This document shows, piece after piece, positions 44,201-56,066 of a stretch of 64,000 nt of DNA (the first letter of the stretch is position 1; each line of letters opens with the position of its first letter). The translations under genes and the position numbers were made by a program. Below the pieces are notes generated by a model. That model ran no database searches, was not told the DNA's origin, and saw only the letters and a list, made by a program, of their open reading frames with translations. The DNA is from Oscheius onirici (taxonomy: Eukaryota; Nematoda; Chromadorea; Rhabditida; Rhabditidae). The stretch spans positions 9,734,001 through 9,798,000 of the forward strand of contig OW051473.1 of assembly GCA_932521025.1 (NCBI GenBank), given 5' to 3'.

Positions 44201-44548
44201 GGGATTCTCGAGGACGAAAGGAATCTCTACGACATCGACCTTGGCAGGAATGCAACAATCACTGTTTTTTTCGAGGCGGACCTGGACCTTATGTCAATAT
44301 TTTTCTGTCGAAGACGAATGGGCTTAGATACTCGTCTTCTACTGAGACGTTTGTCTCCGGCATCAATACGCAGATCAAGCATAGGAATGGTGTACTGGTT
44401 GAAAATCAGAAACTTTTCATCGGAGGCCAGCAACTCTCGAATATTTTCCAATGTCAGCAATTCAGATACGGAGTTGAAGGATGACAAGAAGATTGTGGAT
44501 TACTCTACAGAGAAGGAGGTCACCCTGCGTCTCTTTGTTGCTGTCTGA
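44201..44548 (+). CDS. Tandem divergent ubiquitin-like domains (UBL-B), frame interrupted
   Basis: After CAAACTTTAG, GILEDERNLYDIDLGRNATI and TVFFEADLDL match the C-terminal half of a ubiquitin fold. One frame over, YVNIFLSKTNGLRYSSSTET, then GVLVENQKLFIGG, match the first two-thirds of a second UBL, and a third frame supplies ELKDDKKIVDYSTEKEVTLR LFVAV to TGA 44546-44548. The last join can be a 28-nt GC-AG intron; the first is either a 32-nt GC-AG intron that removes a beta strand or a one-base loss in TTTTT near 44302. AATAAA at 44585. A divergent polyubiquitin-like gene, possibly decaying. No GG terminus is present. Confidence 0.4.
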   Translation, partial: GILEDERNLYDIDLGRNATITVFFEADLDLMSIFFCRRRMGLDTRLLLRRLSPASIRRSSIGMVYWLKIRNFSSEASNSRIFSNVSNSDTELKDDKKIVDYSTEKEVTLRLFVAV

Positions 44549-44975
44549 GTTGTTTTTCTACTAGTCCCTATATTGTGACCCGATAATAAAACATGTTAAC
44601 TGTTTCTCATCGGACAGTTTTGAAACGAGTCGCGCAGACAAAAGAACTAGTTTCAGTCTAAGTGGTATCCACCTCGGCCGAACAAATGACTTTATCCGTC
44701 TGGAGATTTTTCAACCTTTCTTTAAAATCGATAACTGTATTTCTTATTGTTCGCTGCTTTTCTCTGCTTCGCTTTTAAAAAAGACCATCCTAGAAATTTC
44801 ATTATTCGCAGCTCAATCTTCTCCACTATCTCATCTTGGATCTGTCACCTCGACGAGATGTAGTCTCCGACTAATCTCCGACGACAATTCACACACAGTA
44901 GCACTTATCTCGAAAGTCTAGTCTTTACTGAAAAGTTTATTTGTTTTATTCTAGTCTAATACAGTTTTTTTCCAG

Positions 44976-45613
44976 GTATATTTTACTTGAACTCTATGAG
45001 TTTAAGTTTCTTGTCCTGTATCTTATACTATCGGCTGCTGTCACAAGTCTGCTGACCCCTAGTCAAAGAGGAGGACTCGAGGAAAAACATAAACCCGCTA
45101 AACGGCTCTCTGCTGAGAAGCAATCAGCCGAAATAGCACGACGAGCCAATTTAAGGAATGGTGCGGCTGCCAGTTTGCCCCGAGGAAAGACCTTTGGTGA
45201 GTTCGAGGCTTTCCCAAGCTCGCTCTACGGTTCTGAAGTTTGCCAAAAACTGTGGAAAAAGCCTGTTAGAAGGCGATCTGATGTGAAGAGAAAAGCTGTG
45301 GAGGCGCTCACATAGGCCTGTGGTCAAGGAAATCGATGTACCTCTCGAGGTCCCCACGTCTACCAGAAGTCTCTCTCTTCGCGCTGTGGGTCTTTTCTTC
45401 TAGTTCACATATTCTGCATATTGAATAGTTTTATAAAACACATTTATAGAACTGCCAAGCCTGCTGAGTCTGAAACATCTGCCGGAACGAGGAATCGCGC
45501 ACCGTCTTCGAAGGTTGGAGAAAACGCGCCGGAACCTGCAGAGAAAAAGTCTGCAAAACATAACGCCGCGGTCAAGTCCAGGCCTGTCAGAGCCGTCTCT
45601 ATTTGTAGAGCTA
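44976..45613 (+). CDS. Possible gene with hydrophobic start and basic exons (unresolved)
   Basis: An exon from 44976 (after TTTTTTTCCAG) to a GTGAG donor at 45197 reads a hydrophobic stretch (FLVLYLILSAAVTSLL) then a charged region (KPAKRLSAEKQSAEIARRAN). A second open exon from 45450 reads TAKPAESETSAGTRNRAPSS and a Lys/Ala/Pro-rich tail. A fragment near 45315 (RPVVKEIDVPLEVPTS) may be another exon. The three do not join in phase with the sites seen. It may be a membrane-anchored or secreted basic protein; no family recognised. Confidence 0.3.
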
Positions 45614-46934
45614 GTTCATTTTCTAGTTTATACATTCACTGTTTGGAATGGCCCAATAACCTGATGATGACCCAATAACTTCCACTGAGAAAGCCCAGTC
45701 AACCAATTCTGTTTTTATCAGTCCACCAATGCCTCATTCCGATGAAGAGTGGAAAGATGTCGTTAAGGAAGAGCCTTACTATGGCTACAGTCTCAGCCAT
45801 CACAGTCGGTTAGCAACTGTCACTACTTTTTGCCTCAACGCGTAATTTTAGGTCTCATGAGATAGACTTCTTCTACCATCCAGGCGGCTAGAAATGTGCC
45901 TGTTTACAATGCGGAGGCCGGTTGCGAACGGAAGATTTAGGCATCTTTCTGTGACTAAACAGTGTAACCGAACATACCGTAACTAGCGGATAGCGGAAAG
46001 AAAGTGTTGCATGTTAACCACAATATTATAGGAAAAGTCATTGTGTGGCTCTTTTGCATGAGAGGATGTCGTTCTGGATGGACTTACATCCGCCACAAGG
46101 AGACTGTAAATAAGCACGAGTTAGAAGACACGAAATATGGCTCGGCTTTCTTCTCTTTTCTTACAAATCCTTTTGCTGCCGATCCTAGCCGAAGGACGAC
46201 ACGTGGAGTGGCCAATTTCATAGCAGTAACACTGGAATGGTCTTTCACTGTCAATGGACACGAGAGATCAGTCACCACGTTGACAGAAAAAGGATATCTT
46301 TTGGCTGTGGGCAGTTGAGCCGCATAATCACCAATGTTGTAAAAACAGTAAGTTTTTATTGTGATAAAAACACTGTAGTTTAGTTGGAAGGAACGAGAGT
46401 CTCGTGCTGGGTAATAAGTGCAGAGGGCTGAGCCTCTTCGGAGTGAAAGGATGGACTCCTCAGGTATAGTTACTTCCAAATCCAAGTGAGAGCAAATATT
46501 TTTAGGGGCTAATTTCCTGGTTCCCCTGAACCACCAGAGAAGAGATAAATACCGCGGAGAGCATTGATGTATGGTACAAAGCTTAGCTTTCCTTTATGTC
46601 TTCATTTTACTGGCTTCTATTATTCTGTCTTCTATTCAAAACAATAGTATTCTTTGCTTACTTACTACTGCTTACTACTTCATGTAAAGTTCTCTCTGTG
46701 TCAAATAAATCTGCAGTAACGTATACTTCTGAGACACAGCCTTCAGAAAGACAATGACAAGGCCTTGAAGTTTTCAGATAGTAGGAATTGAGTATTCATT
46801 TTTATGCGGACATGCAAGAACATAGCGAGAAACGGACAAAAAGATAAAATTCTCATCAGAAACTGATCACTGGGATAATAGCTTCAACACACGTTTAACA
46901 TAGATACCAGATACACGAAATAATGCGGATGAGT
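45614..46934. other. Intergenic gap of about 1.3 kb
   Basis: Two overlapping opposite-strand ORFs (46004-46318 plus, 46084-46485 minus) lack splice context or recognisable motifs and are not called. Confidence 0.35.
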
Positions 46935-49246
46935 TCACTGAATACCGACTTTTTGCATAGTTTGCTGAATGACGACGTCGATGACGGAATCAATGACAAC
47001 CTAAGATGGAAGGTAGGTAAATTTTGGGCTGGTTCTCACCTGTATCTGTTTAGTATCCGTGGCACACGTCTCGTGTGTGTAAATAGTCCGTTTCTGGTTC
47101 TTGTTAACCTGCTTAAATTTCTTTGTGATGTAGTCCAAGGAGGGACGGTACTCTTGTTTACCTAAAAATCATGTTTTTTTTGCTAAAAGGTAGTCAAACC
47201 TTTGTAGTTTTTCAACGCGACAGTAATGGGGAAAAGCTCGATTTTCTCCGCGAAGAGGTCAATCTTGTTCAGGAACAGAATCATGGCCGTGTTGGCAAAC
47301 CACTCGTTGTTACAGATTTGATTGAAGAGGTCGATGGAGTCTCGCATTCGATTCTAAAATTGTTATTTGTATCAGTGAAGACCCAAACAAACTATTGAAC
47401 TGTCCTCTTGCAGCATCTGGTTGTACTCCGAAAGGGATGTGATGAAGAGAACTGCATGTACATCGTCAAAAATGTGAATCCATTTCCTTCTCTGTGCCTT
47501 TTGGCCGCCAACGTCAAAAACTCTGAAAATATGAAAATAAGTTTGACTATCACCGAAACTGTCTCCAGTAGCCTAAGAGTCTTCGAAAAATTTAGTGAGA
47601 ATCTTCTATACCAGGCTCTCCAAAGTGTAAAAATTTACACACCCTCAAGTTTATCTTCCGGAACAACGTTGAAGTTTCATGTAAAGAATCTTTTCAGGGG
47701 AGACAAAAACGTGTTCAAGCGCCTTGCCAATAGTTCTGATTTTTACTGATCTCGGTTCTCTCAAATTAGAACAGTTTTGCTTGCTGTTCAATCAGGAACA
47801 ACGCGCTTATTTGAAGCGGTGTCCCAGAAGCCTGACATTCTTCACAAAGTCATTTAAATGCCTCAACTACGGTTTCGGTTACTACCAGCCGGCTTCGCCG
47901 CCTGTCGGCGCCTTTTTCACTTGTGTTTTCTTCTTTACTTCTGATCCTTTTCCTAGTCAACCGATCTCTTCTGATATCGGCTGATCATTTCCCTAGTCCA
48001 CCGGTCCTTTTTGATCCTCTACCGGTTACCCTGACTCTATTTCCTACTCAAAATAATTTAGCAAAAGATATTTGACGAGGAGAGGAGTCGAACCCGGGTC
48101 ATCTGGGTGAAGACGGCGACTCTTAACAATACACCAAAATTTCAGGTCCCGGACAAACAAACAAACAAACAAATAAACAGTCCACGACAGACACCATTGC
48201 GCTTTAGTAGTAGAGAGATATTCAAATAGTTAAGTTTTTAATAGTGCCGCTGTTCCCAAAACTTCATCTTACTATCGTTGAACAGTATCGAAAGACCTGT
48301 GTGTTTTGAACGTTTCGTTGTATTTGCTCACTGCATCAGTCCTGCTTTTCTCTGCTATTTTTCTCCCTCCAAATGATAACATTTTTGCTTCCTACTCTAT
48401 CAGTAGCAGATCGCTCAGTAGAGCCCTTCTACTGTATTTTTTCCTCTCTTACCTAAAGGTGTAATTCTTGATCAGGAAAGAAAACTGGACGACTCCAGAA
48501 GTAGGGACTCGACTCTTCAGGATATCTTCCTCAGTCGGAACGTAATCCTTCTCCCTAATTCGTTCCAACTGGCTTAGGAAATACTTGGCCGTGTCGTCAA
48601 CGTTGATGGAAGTGGCTCTATTCAGAGCAAGTTGTATCGTCGGATCTAGCAATAAGCTAAAACTGTTGTTATAAACCTAAATAAAGAGTCGTTTACCTAG
48701 CAATGGAACCGGCCAAATAGTCTGTCATTTCGTAGACTTCAAAAGTTTTGTGGGCGCTGACGTATTCTAGGAGGGTGTTGGATATAATCTGGAAGAGATT
48801 TTTGTTTTAAATTCTACTATTTCTGTACCTCGGATTCTTTAATTTGAAGCGCTATGCCGTTCTCGTTGAGCAGCTGAAGTAGATCAATCATTCCCATTAC
48901 AAGATTGCCATAGATGATAAACTTTTTCATCAACTTTTCCTCCCTTGAAAAACCAGAGTCGTGGATTATGCTGCAAGTTGATTAATAGACATTACTTGCC
49001 TCAAGTTACCGTATTTGTTTCAACGTAGTCGACTTCCCCGATTCTCCAGGCCCTAAAAAGTGATGTATGCTCTCTACGAAACTCTTCCGGCATACCTAAC
49101 AGCAGTAGTTTCAAAACCTTTTTTCTCTTCTCATTCAAAATATCCTTGTCAATCTGTCTACATCGTTCTTCCTGCTCCTGGAGATACTTCTTGTCGAATT
49201 TGTCTACGGATGCACCGGAACCCATCTGTGCACAAATGTTGCCCAT
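46935..49246 (-). CDS. Heterotrimeric G-protein alpha subunit (divergent)
   Basis: Nine exons: 49096-49246, 49010-49052, 48829-48970, 48697-48788, 48453-48656, 47393-47522, 47200-47353, 47040-47161, 46935-47000; 367 aa. MGNIC gives the Gly2 myristoylation and Cys5 palmitoylation signals. G1 is GPGESGKST (usually GAGESGKS), switch [12 protein letters not shown] with the catalytic Arg, switch [14 protein letters not shown] with the catalytic Gln, G4 LNKIDLF, G5 TCATDT. The C-terminus ends KVGIQ, lacking the pertussis-toxin cysteine and typical receptor-contact tail. It should act as a GTP-switch in receptor signalling at the membrane. A 930-nt intron (47523-48452) holds a tRNA-like repeat. TTTTCAG precedes ATG by 16 nt. 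Confidence 0.92.
47523..48452. other. Long G-alpha intron
   Basis: About ten-fold longer than the other introns of this gene. It contains the tRNA-like element at 48061-48150, a short (ACAA)n run near 48160 and no nested exon. Confidence 0.6.
48061..48150 (-). repeat. tRNA-like element in the G-alpha intron
   Basis: The minus strand reads TGGTGTATTGTTAAGAGTCG (A-box-like) and GACCCGGGTTCGACTCCTCT (B box), then CGTCAAATATCTTTTGC, a variant of the GCAAATCTTTTTGC tail of this family. It lies in the same orientation as the host gene. Confidence 0.5.
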
Positions 49247-50358
49247 CACAACATTACAGAGTCTGAAAATCGTTGTAATAAAAGGGCGTGCAGGGACGTG
49301 AAAACAAGCTGGAAATCTATGTAAAGAGTCACCCTTTAAAGGCAGCAAAACAGTGAAAATGTACAAAGATATGATGTGAGACGGATCAGAAAAAGTATGC
49401 TTGGTACGAGCAAGAACAGACTATACACTGATAAAATTTTTTTGATATCATTTTAATCAAGATCAAGAAACTCTTGTGCAGAGGTAAACAGTGTTTACGA
49501 CTGTGCCAAAAATAAACACTAGGCTAAGTTTTGTGGGCTGTAAAAGGGAGTGCAGGAAGGTACAGAAAAGTTAACTGTCTGCGGTACTTGAATTCTTTTA
49601 TGATTCTAAGAATTACGTACCTCTGGAAGCTCCAGCTCGTGTGGTCCATTTTCTTGGGCTGGGTTCTTCTCTCTTTCGAGATTAGACCAGTTCTCTTAAA
49701 TACTACTGACAGAAGAAGAGGGATTAACTCGGTTATATTTACGCCTTCCTACGGATGTGACGTTGCAATAAGATTCAGGTTTCCAGTAAGAGACACTGTG
49801 ATTCACTGTACGTTGCTCATTAAAAAGGAGAAGACTCTAAAAACCGAGTTGTAATTACCAAAACATGAAAATTTATCATCTGACGGAACTTGACGAGGTT
49901 CACCAAAGTTTCCGTGAAATTAATCAGAAAGATTCGCCGGTATACGCTTCTGGAGATTAGAGTTTGGTCTAGGAACTAAGCATAAAGTGAAAAGAGCAAA
50001 TTAGTCATTCAATTCTAAAAGAAGGAGGAAATGTCACAATTAGAGGCTCGCATCAAAAACCGCAATTGGCTTTTTGAAAGCAGCCCAAACTTTTTACTCT
50101 AAAAAGAGCTTCCTCCTATCAGGTTGGCACTAATTGTTGAACTTTTTTCTGGTTCACTATGATCCCAAGCACCTAGAGAGCTGTTTCAAAAAAGAAAAGG
50201 AAGGGCAAACATTGAGTAAGATGCTGTATACAGATCAGAGGCCATAGTTCAAAAATTTTGAGCACCAGCTCGAAAGCTGAAATTTAGAACGCAAGTAGAC
50301 CCCTGAAATCATGGGAAGCGCACATCCCATGCGGTTTTAAAAATACTGACAACCCAGT
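49247..50358. other. Intergenic region upstream of the G-alpha gene
   Basis: No supported exon. 50116-50177 is the second copy of the ~60-nt dispersed repeat found at 19697-19758. Confidence 0.4.
50116..50177. repeat. Dispersed ~60-nt repeat, second copy
   Basis: Near identical to 19697-19758 (TGTTGAACTTTTTTCTGGTT core), in the same orientation. The function and full extent are unknown. Confidence 0.6.
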
Positions 50359-50788
50359 TTTGTAGCATTTGATAAGTAAAGCCGAGACCCGATTTCCAGG
50401 CTACAAAAACCTGTATGGGACAAAGAGGGTCCAATGAAAATTTTTCAAGAAACGCGCCTCTGAACTTCCGGTGGTTTCGGGGCACCCAATCCATGATGGG
50501 GTATCATAGTAAATTTTCCAAAAGTGGTTTTCAAAAAGTGGTCTAATCGATCGAAAACAATATAATAAGTCTAAGAAGAGCCTAAAACAGACTCAGAATG
50601 CATAAAAACCACTTTTAAAAAATTTAATTTTTGACCCATGATACCCCCATCATGAGTTGGACCAGCTAAATTTCAGAGGCGCGTTTCTCGAAATTTTTTC
50701 ATTGGGCCCTCTTTGTTCCATGCAGGTTTTTGTAGCCTGGAAATCGGGTCTCGGCTGATAACTTTACTTATCAAATGCTACAAAACTA
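50359..50788. mobile_element. Fold-back element with ~150-nt inverted arms
   Basis: Left arm 50359-50507 and right arm 50638-50788 are imperfect reverse complements (TAGCATTTGATAAGTAAAGC on the left; ATCAAATGCTAC on the right; CCATGATGGGGTATCAT against ATGATACCCCCATCATG). The loop is about 130 nt. No coding capacity; a non-autonomous fold-back transposon is likely. Confidence 0.7.
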
Positions 50789-50879
50789 GTATCCAACCTG
50801 ATAGACGAGGAAATAAGCGAGAATTGAATGATAATGTGACGTGTCCTGCCAGCTGTTCGTGAACAGTACTTTTTGTACT

Positions 50880-50990
50880 TTTTGTATGCAAAAAGATTTG
50901 CCCTGAGGGAGAATCGAACTCCCGTCTCCTCACAAGGGGTACGAATTCCCAAGGCCGGCGCTTTACCACTAAGCTATCAGTGCGCTGCTG
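50880..50990 (-). repeat. tRNA-derived repeat with intact B box
   Basis: The minus strand carries GCACTGATAGCTTAGTGGTA (A box), GGCCTTGGGAATTCGTACCC, CCTTGTGAGGAGAC, a perfect T arm GGGAG-TTCGATT-CTCCC, then TCAGGGCAAATCTTTTTGC. The acceptor stem has one mismatch. The middle is 36 nt, too long for a normal anticodon plus variable arm, and it closely matches the copy at 62201. Confidence 0.6.
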
Positions 50991-53900
50991 TCAGAAAAGT
51001 AGGTGCGGCAAGTGTTGATCTAGGAACTAAGGCTTTTGGTGTTTTTCTGAAAAAAGAATAAGGTCTTCTTGGTGCGTCTGAGAACATTGGATATTCAGTC
51101 AACTGAAAGTTAAAAACCTGATTGATCCAAAGTTTGTATTCCAATTATCACAGGCTAGTTGAACGCCAAATATTTTCCAGAATAGAACCCTGACATTTGG
51201 CAAAAGCTCAATCGGAACAGGTCTCATGCCATTTGCTTGTGCAAGTTATTAAAGTCATTGAACCTCTAGAATATTCAATGTAGTTGTACCTGAAACAAGT
51301 TTCTTTTTCAAAAACATAGTATTTTGAGCATTTCGATCTGCAGAACAAAACAAAGATGACCAGGAGTGATCTGATCGGTCAGGCGTGTACTCGCTTAGAG
51401 AAAACACAGATTACATGTTCGAGGGTGCCCACGTTCCCCCGATAATTATCTGTTAGCCGGCACCTGCCTCTACATAAGACCTTTGACGACAGACTGCATC
51501 GATTAGAGCCGAAAGTTGAGAGCTCGTTCTTCTGTGTGGGGGAATAAATTACTGTATATAAATATAATCTACACATAATAGAATAAATTTTCCGCAATCG
51601 AAAAACAACGACACGAACTGTTCGAAACAATTTTCTACGAATCCAATTGGACCCGCGTAATTCACAACAATTGCGGACCCCTTAAAAAGCCTGTTTTCCA
51701 TAATTTTGACCGGATGGGTGGGTGGAAATCAAAGTTGATTATCGGGTGGGCGGTAAGTAAGTGTTTTCATTGGTAAAGTTCGAAGATTCGTGGATTGTTT
51801 TGAGAAACACGGGTTACTGTTTGTTTGAGTGAGTCAAGGTCTTCCCTTCCCATTCCTATTTCCAAGTACAAGAGCAATAGATCCTTAAATGACCTGGTCC
51901 TGTAACCAAATTGCCTTGTAGGAGCAGAACAGTATTCATATCCTAGCGTGTTTTGAGTTTCATGAAATCTGGGAGAGGTTTCCTAAGTGTTTTTGAATGA
52001 ATATTGTACGTAATTTCCGGTATTAGCTAGTACGCAAAACCACGCTCTGCCACATACTAAATGAAACAGGATTTTGGACGCGACTGAACTGTAGATCAAT
52101 GGGGTCGGAGTTTGGGGTCACTGCGTAACAATTTTGTGATATATTGTCCATTTTTTAGAAGAATAATGGTTGAAAAAACCTTGCTTTCCAAGCAAACTCG
52201 TACCAAAGTGCAGGCCTAAAAGATGACGGAAAGTTTTTGCCGGGAACGAACATGAAATCATTGATCAGAACTGACGTCTTTTGCGCCTGCGCTAAAGATT
52301 GCTATAACCTATAAGAAACCATTTCCGCCTGAGAGGCTGGAAGTTGATGTCAAAATCAGGTGACAACAGTTCTGAAAACTGATTAAAACCGGGCCTGGGA
52401 AACGATTGCGTGACACAATTATTCGCTTAGATTTATGATTAAAGAGAATGTTAACCGGACTTCCTGTTGGTCAACTCACCCCCCCCCCCAGAGAGACAGA
52501 CGTCAGTTAATTGAAAACTTTAGAATGTGGTCGATTAGGGTTTGGTCGGTAATGTTCAGAGCAATTTTTGAGATAATGGATGATTCTCTCGTTCTGCAAA
52601 ACTGTTCACAGCATAGGGAAGTACGTGGGATCAGCAGCACAGATTCCAAGAATAGCTAGCATGAGTAAAGGGCATGTAAGTCGTAAATGTGTGTGCGTGA
52701 AACTACTGACACGTATACAAAGTATTAGATGATCAAAGTTTTTGCACCGCACAAAAGATGGGATCAGCCAAATTAATGAGCTCGAATAATGGTGATTCAG
52801 GTCAGCTTTTCATGCACATCAATCAAAGAACTATCAAAAAGAAGTCAAGATTCTTAATCGGCTAATGGGGAAGATCAAAACACAAGTTGAAATTGTACTT
52901 TAGGATACTGTATGAGTTACACAAACGAAACGATCCCTTGTGATGTGAATTTGAGTTTCAAATTAAAGGACATGTGTTTTTGAAGCGGACAGCTGTTCGT
53001 TAATATTAACTAGAAAGCGAGTTCATGTTTTCATTGTTAGACGGAATTCAAGCAACGTACAAAAATTGTTAGCAGAGATCACAATCGGATTAAAGTTTGT
53101 TCAAAGGGGACAGACGAAAAATACGATATTTGTTTGTAAGCTACAAATATGCGACGAATATCTCTCTTGCAGTCACATTTGAAGAAACATGGCGGAATGC
53201 TATAGTTAGGTGCAGATATACAGACATGTGTTGAACTACGAATTCGTCCGCAGAACCAAAACTTGGCTAGGCGGTATACCGAAACACTTCTACTAGAAGT
53301 ACCAGGTCTTCGGAAAACTTTTTTTAAGGATCATGACAACAAGTGTTAGCTTTCTGATGATTTGCATCGGAAAAAAACTGGAGCACATCTTTTTCAACTC
53401 GGAATTCTGTAAAATTCAAAAAGGGATGCTCTAAACATAGGCTTTTCGATACTCTCTACTAAAATATTCACAGCAGAATGTTTAGGGTATTCTTTGATCG
53501 AGAACATAGTTCAGCTGAAACTAGCTATTCACCCACCAAGCTCAGACAAATTAGACGTTTCAAAAACTTGATTGGAAGCAACGCTAGCCGGACTTGATTA
53601 ATATCTCGTCCTTGTCAATTCAAGCATTGAAACAGGGCAGGAATATGCAGACCATGAAAGCCTATTGTACAAATTTAATGAACGCCTCTTACTCATGGTT
53701 AAAGCCGACTGTCCTTATTTTCAAAATTGCTGAAATTCCACTTCCTGCAAGCACTTCCTGGGTAACTTACTCATCCCTAATTTCCCAAATACAGCAAAAC
53801 GTACGTGATTAATGTCGCCCTACCTTTTAAGTACAGATGACGATGCTGGGAAGAGGAAATTGACAATCAGAGAAAGGAGAGCTAGCAGAAGATGGCTGCC

Positions 53901-55718
53901 CCGCCTTTTGAGAGAGACCTGTGCCTTCTACTCATAGATGAATTCCCGGTAATTGGGCATTAGGAAAAAGGGACTGTTGCTGAACAAAGAACCACCGGAA
54001 AATTCTGCTCTTGCTTTAAATAACGGCTGCCAATGGCAACCACACGAGCATGAGTGTGCCCTATATTTCTCCTCACCTGTTTTCCAACCACCGTCTGACG
54101 TTTGTAATCAGGCGCAGAATTGAAGGACAAGATATCAACTAGGACACGCCAAACTTGGTTACTGGTACAAAAGTTGTTTAGAAAACATATTTTGTTGCGG
54201 ATTTTTGTAGTCAACGCCGTCATTATTTTGTATGGCGGATTGAGTAACTGTAATTAAACTTTGGTATCAAGTTGAAGAACCGAATCTGAACAGTCGCAAA
54301 GATCAGTAGTTAAACAGTTTTCGCTCAGAAGAAAAAAGTCTTTTCCAAAAGTATAGCTGGTGCTCCAAAGTCCTATCCTAAGAAAAACTTGACCGAAATA
54401 CTGGGAAGAAGCCTGGAAAAACTTCATATTTCCAGCTTTTTCTTTTTGCACAAAAACGTGTGCATGATCAGTCAACAAACACGAAAGAGATAAGCACAAA
54501 GAATTTTCTAAATTTGTTTGCAACGCGCAACATTTCCAGAAATTGGGTTGTAGCTTGGTCAGGTGCAAATACTTGACGTCGGCGTTTTCTTGACCGTTTC
54601 TATTTCAGTTTTCAGCAGGATATGAATGCAGAAGGAAGGACAAGCGGCCCAAACATTGTACTTTCACTGACGACAATCGTAGACTAATTATCCCGTCGTA
54701 AGAACCACTTTATGGTAGTTTCATGTCATGAAAGTGATCACGACCATTACCTCATGATGTTGCACCAAATCAAGTTAATTCCTAGATTTACAACAGGTGT
54801 GTGTTTGCCCCCCGTTCAACCTTATCAGGTCTGCGCACTGCAATAGTGCCTGAGAATATACTCTTTCCCACTTTCTGAAAATGCATATATGCGGCGTGGG
54901 AGTGCACCTTTATTACCTTCTAGACAAAGAACTTCAATCGGCTAGACGATATCGGGACAACAACAACCAGCTGATCAAATTATCAAATGTTGACGGGTAC
55001 TGGAAAGTACCGTCGTCGACAGACTATGATGAAGCTTCTATTGTTGTGATCATACATTACGATCAACGTAGTCATATTCTGAGTATATGTTGCTAAAATG
55101 GGTGTCTTGGTGGATATTGTATTGTCTGCATGACGCACGAATAGATTTTGCTTTTTTTGACCATGTTACCCTGACTCGAATCTGATTCAATTCATCTTTT
55201 AAGGATTGACATCGCCGTACATGGGTATTGATGAAAATTTTCTTTGGTGCCAGCTGTTTTAGAATCTCCATTCTTTTCTCTACCTTCTTCAATATTTGCA
55301 TTGCCGTTAACATTGCAAAGTCGATACGACATGAAGGTTGTTACCCTCCTTACCATAAATTTTGGGGTTTCCAGAAAAAGACTCAATGTTCAAGTTAGCG
55401 CATGCATTTTCCAGTTTTCAAAGATCAGCAAACGACCAAAGCAAAGTAGGTCTGGAATTGTCTGTATCAATGATACTCTAGGTCAGTTGATTATATAAAA
55501 ATGTCCATCTTGCTTCTGAATCTGCACAGAATTTTTAAAAGATTTTTTGAGAAAACACAGAGCTTGCAGATACCTAGTCTAGAATTCCCCGGGGATAAGG
55601 ACCCAAATCGTAGACTTGAAAACGTCTCGGCGGTTCGTTACGGCACGGAGAAGAGGAGGTGGTGTAGATTTTCCTGTAAAAACGAGTTATACTAGATAAT
55701 TTTTAAGGTAATATTTAC
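50991..55718. other. Gene-poor region of about 4.7 kb
   Basis: All ORFs are short, mutually overlapping and without splice context. 52481-52489 is a short poly-C run. No RNA gene or large repeat was recognised. Confidence 0.4.
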
Positions 55719-55946
55719 CTGGCAACGGGACAAGCCGCTGTAGGATCCGCTTGGTTCTTGCAACAGAGATCCGTCCATTTCTTCCCTTTTCCTTCCCGGG
55801 ATTACAGTCGTAGCTGTATTTTCTTTCTTTTGACTTTCTGAAGCGATAACCGTTAGTTGTTCCTCGAGAGTATCAGCCTTCCAAACATACAAATCGGTGT
55901 TGTCAGAGAACCGTGCCGCATTCAAGTAGCCGCGGCAAGCATTACC
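55719..55946 (-). CDS. Internal exon of an unrecognised gene
   Basis: A 76-codon phase-0 exon between ATTCCAG and a GTAAAT donor reads GNACRGYLNAARFSDNTDLY, VWKADTLEEQLTVIAS and a polar tail ending YSGLSRCQ. The next exon leftward (after TTTTACAG near 55677) would end after about 11 residues. The upstream exon is not identified; the C-terminal frame at 56067-56165 is on the same strand but ends in a stop, so it belongs to another transcript. Confidence 0.4.
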
Positions 55947-56066
55947 CTGGAATGTAATACGGTTTTTGCTTATTTCTGCTTGATAAAACTTGTTTTGCTG
56001 CATGCCGGGCGTCTGCAGGTCAGTTAATTCCTTCTTGACGCTTTCATCTCTGGTATTTCCTAACTT

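Noticed and set aside
46004-46485. Overlapping ORFs of 104 (plus) and 133 (minus) codons
   Set aside because: Neither has splice-flanked boundaries, a leader or a motif, and each is the other's complement; no basis to choose either.
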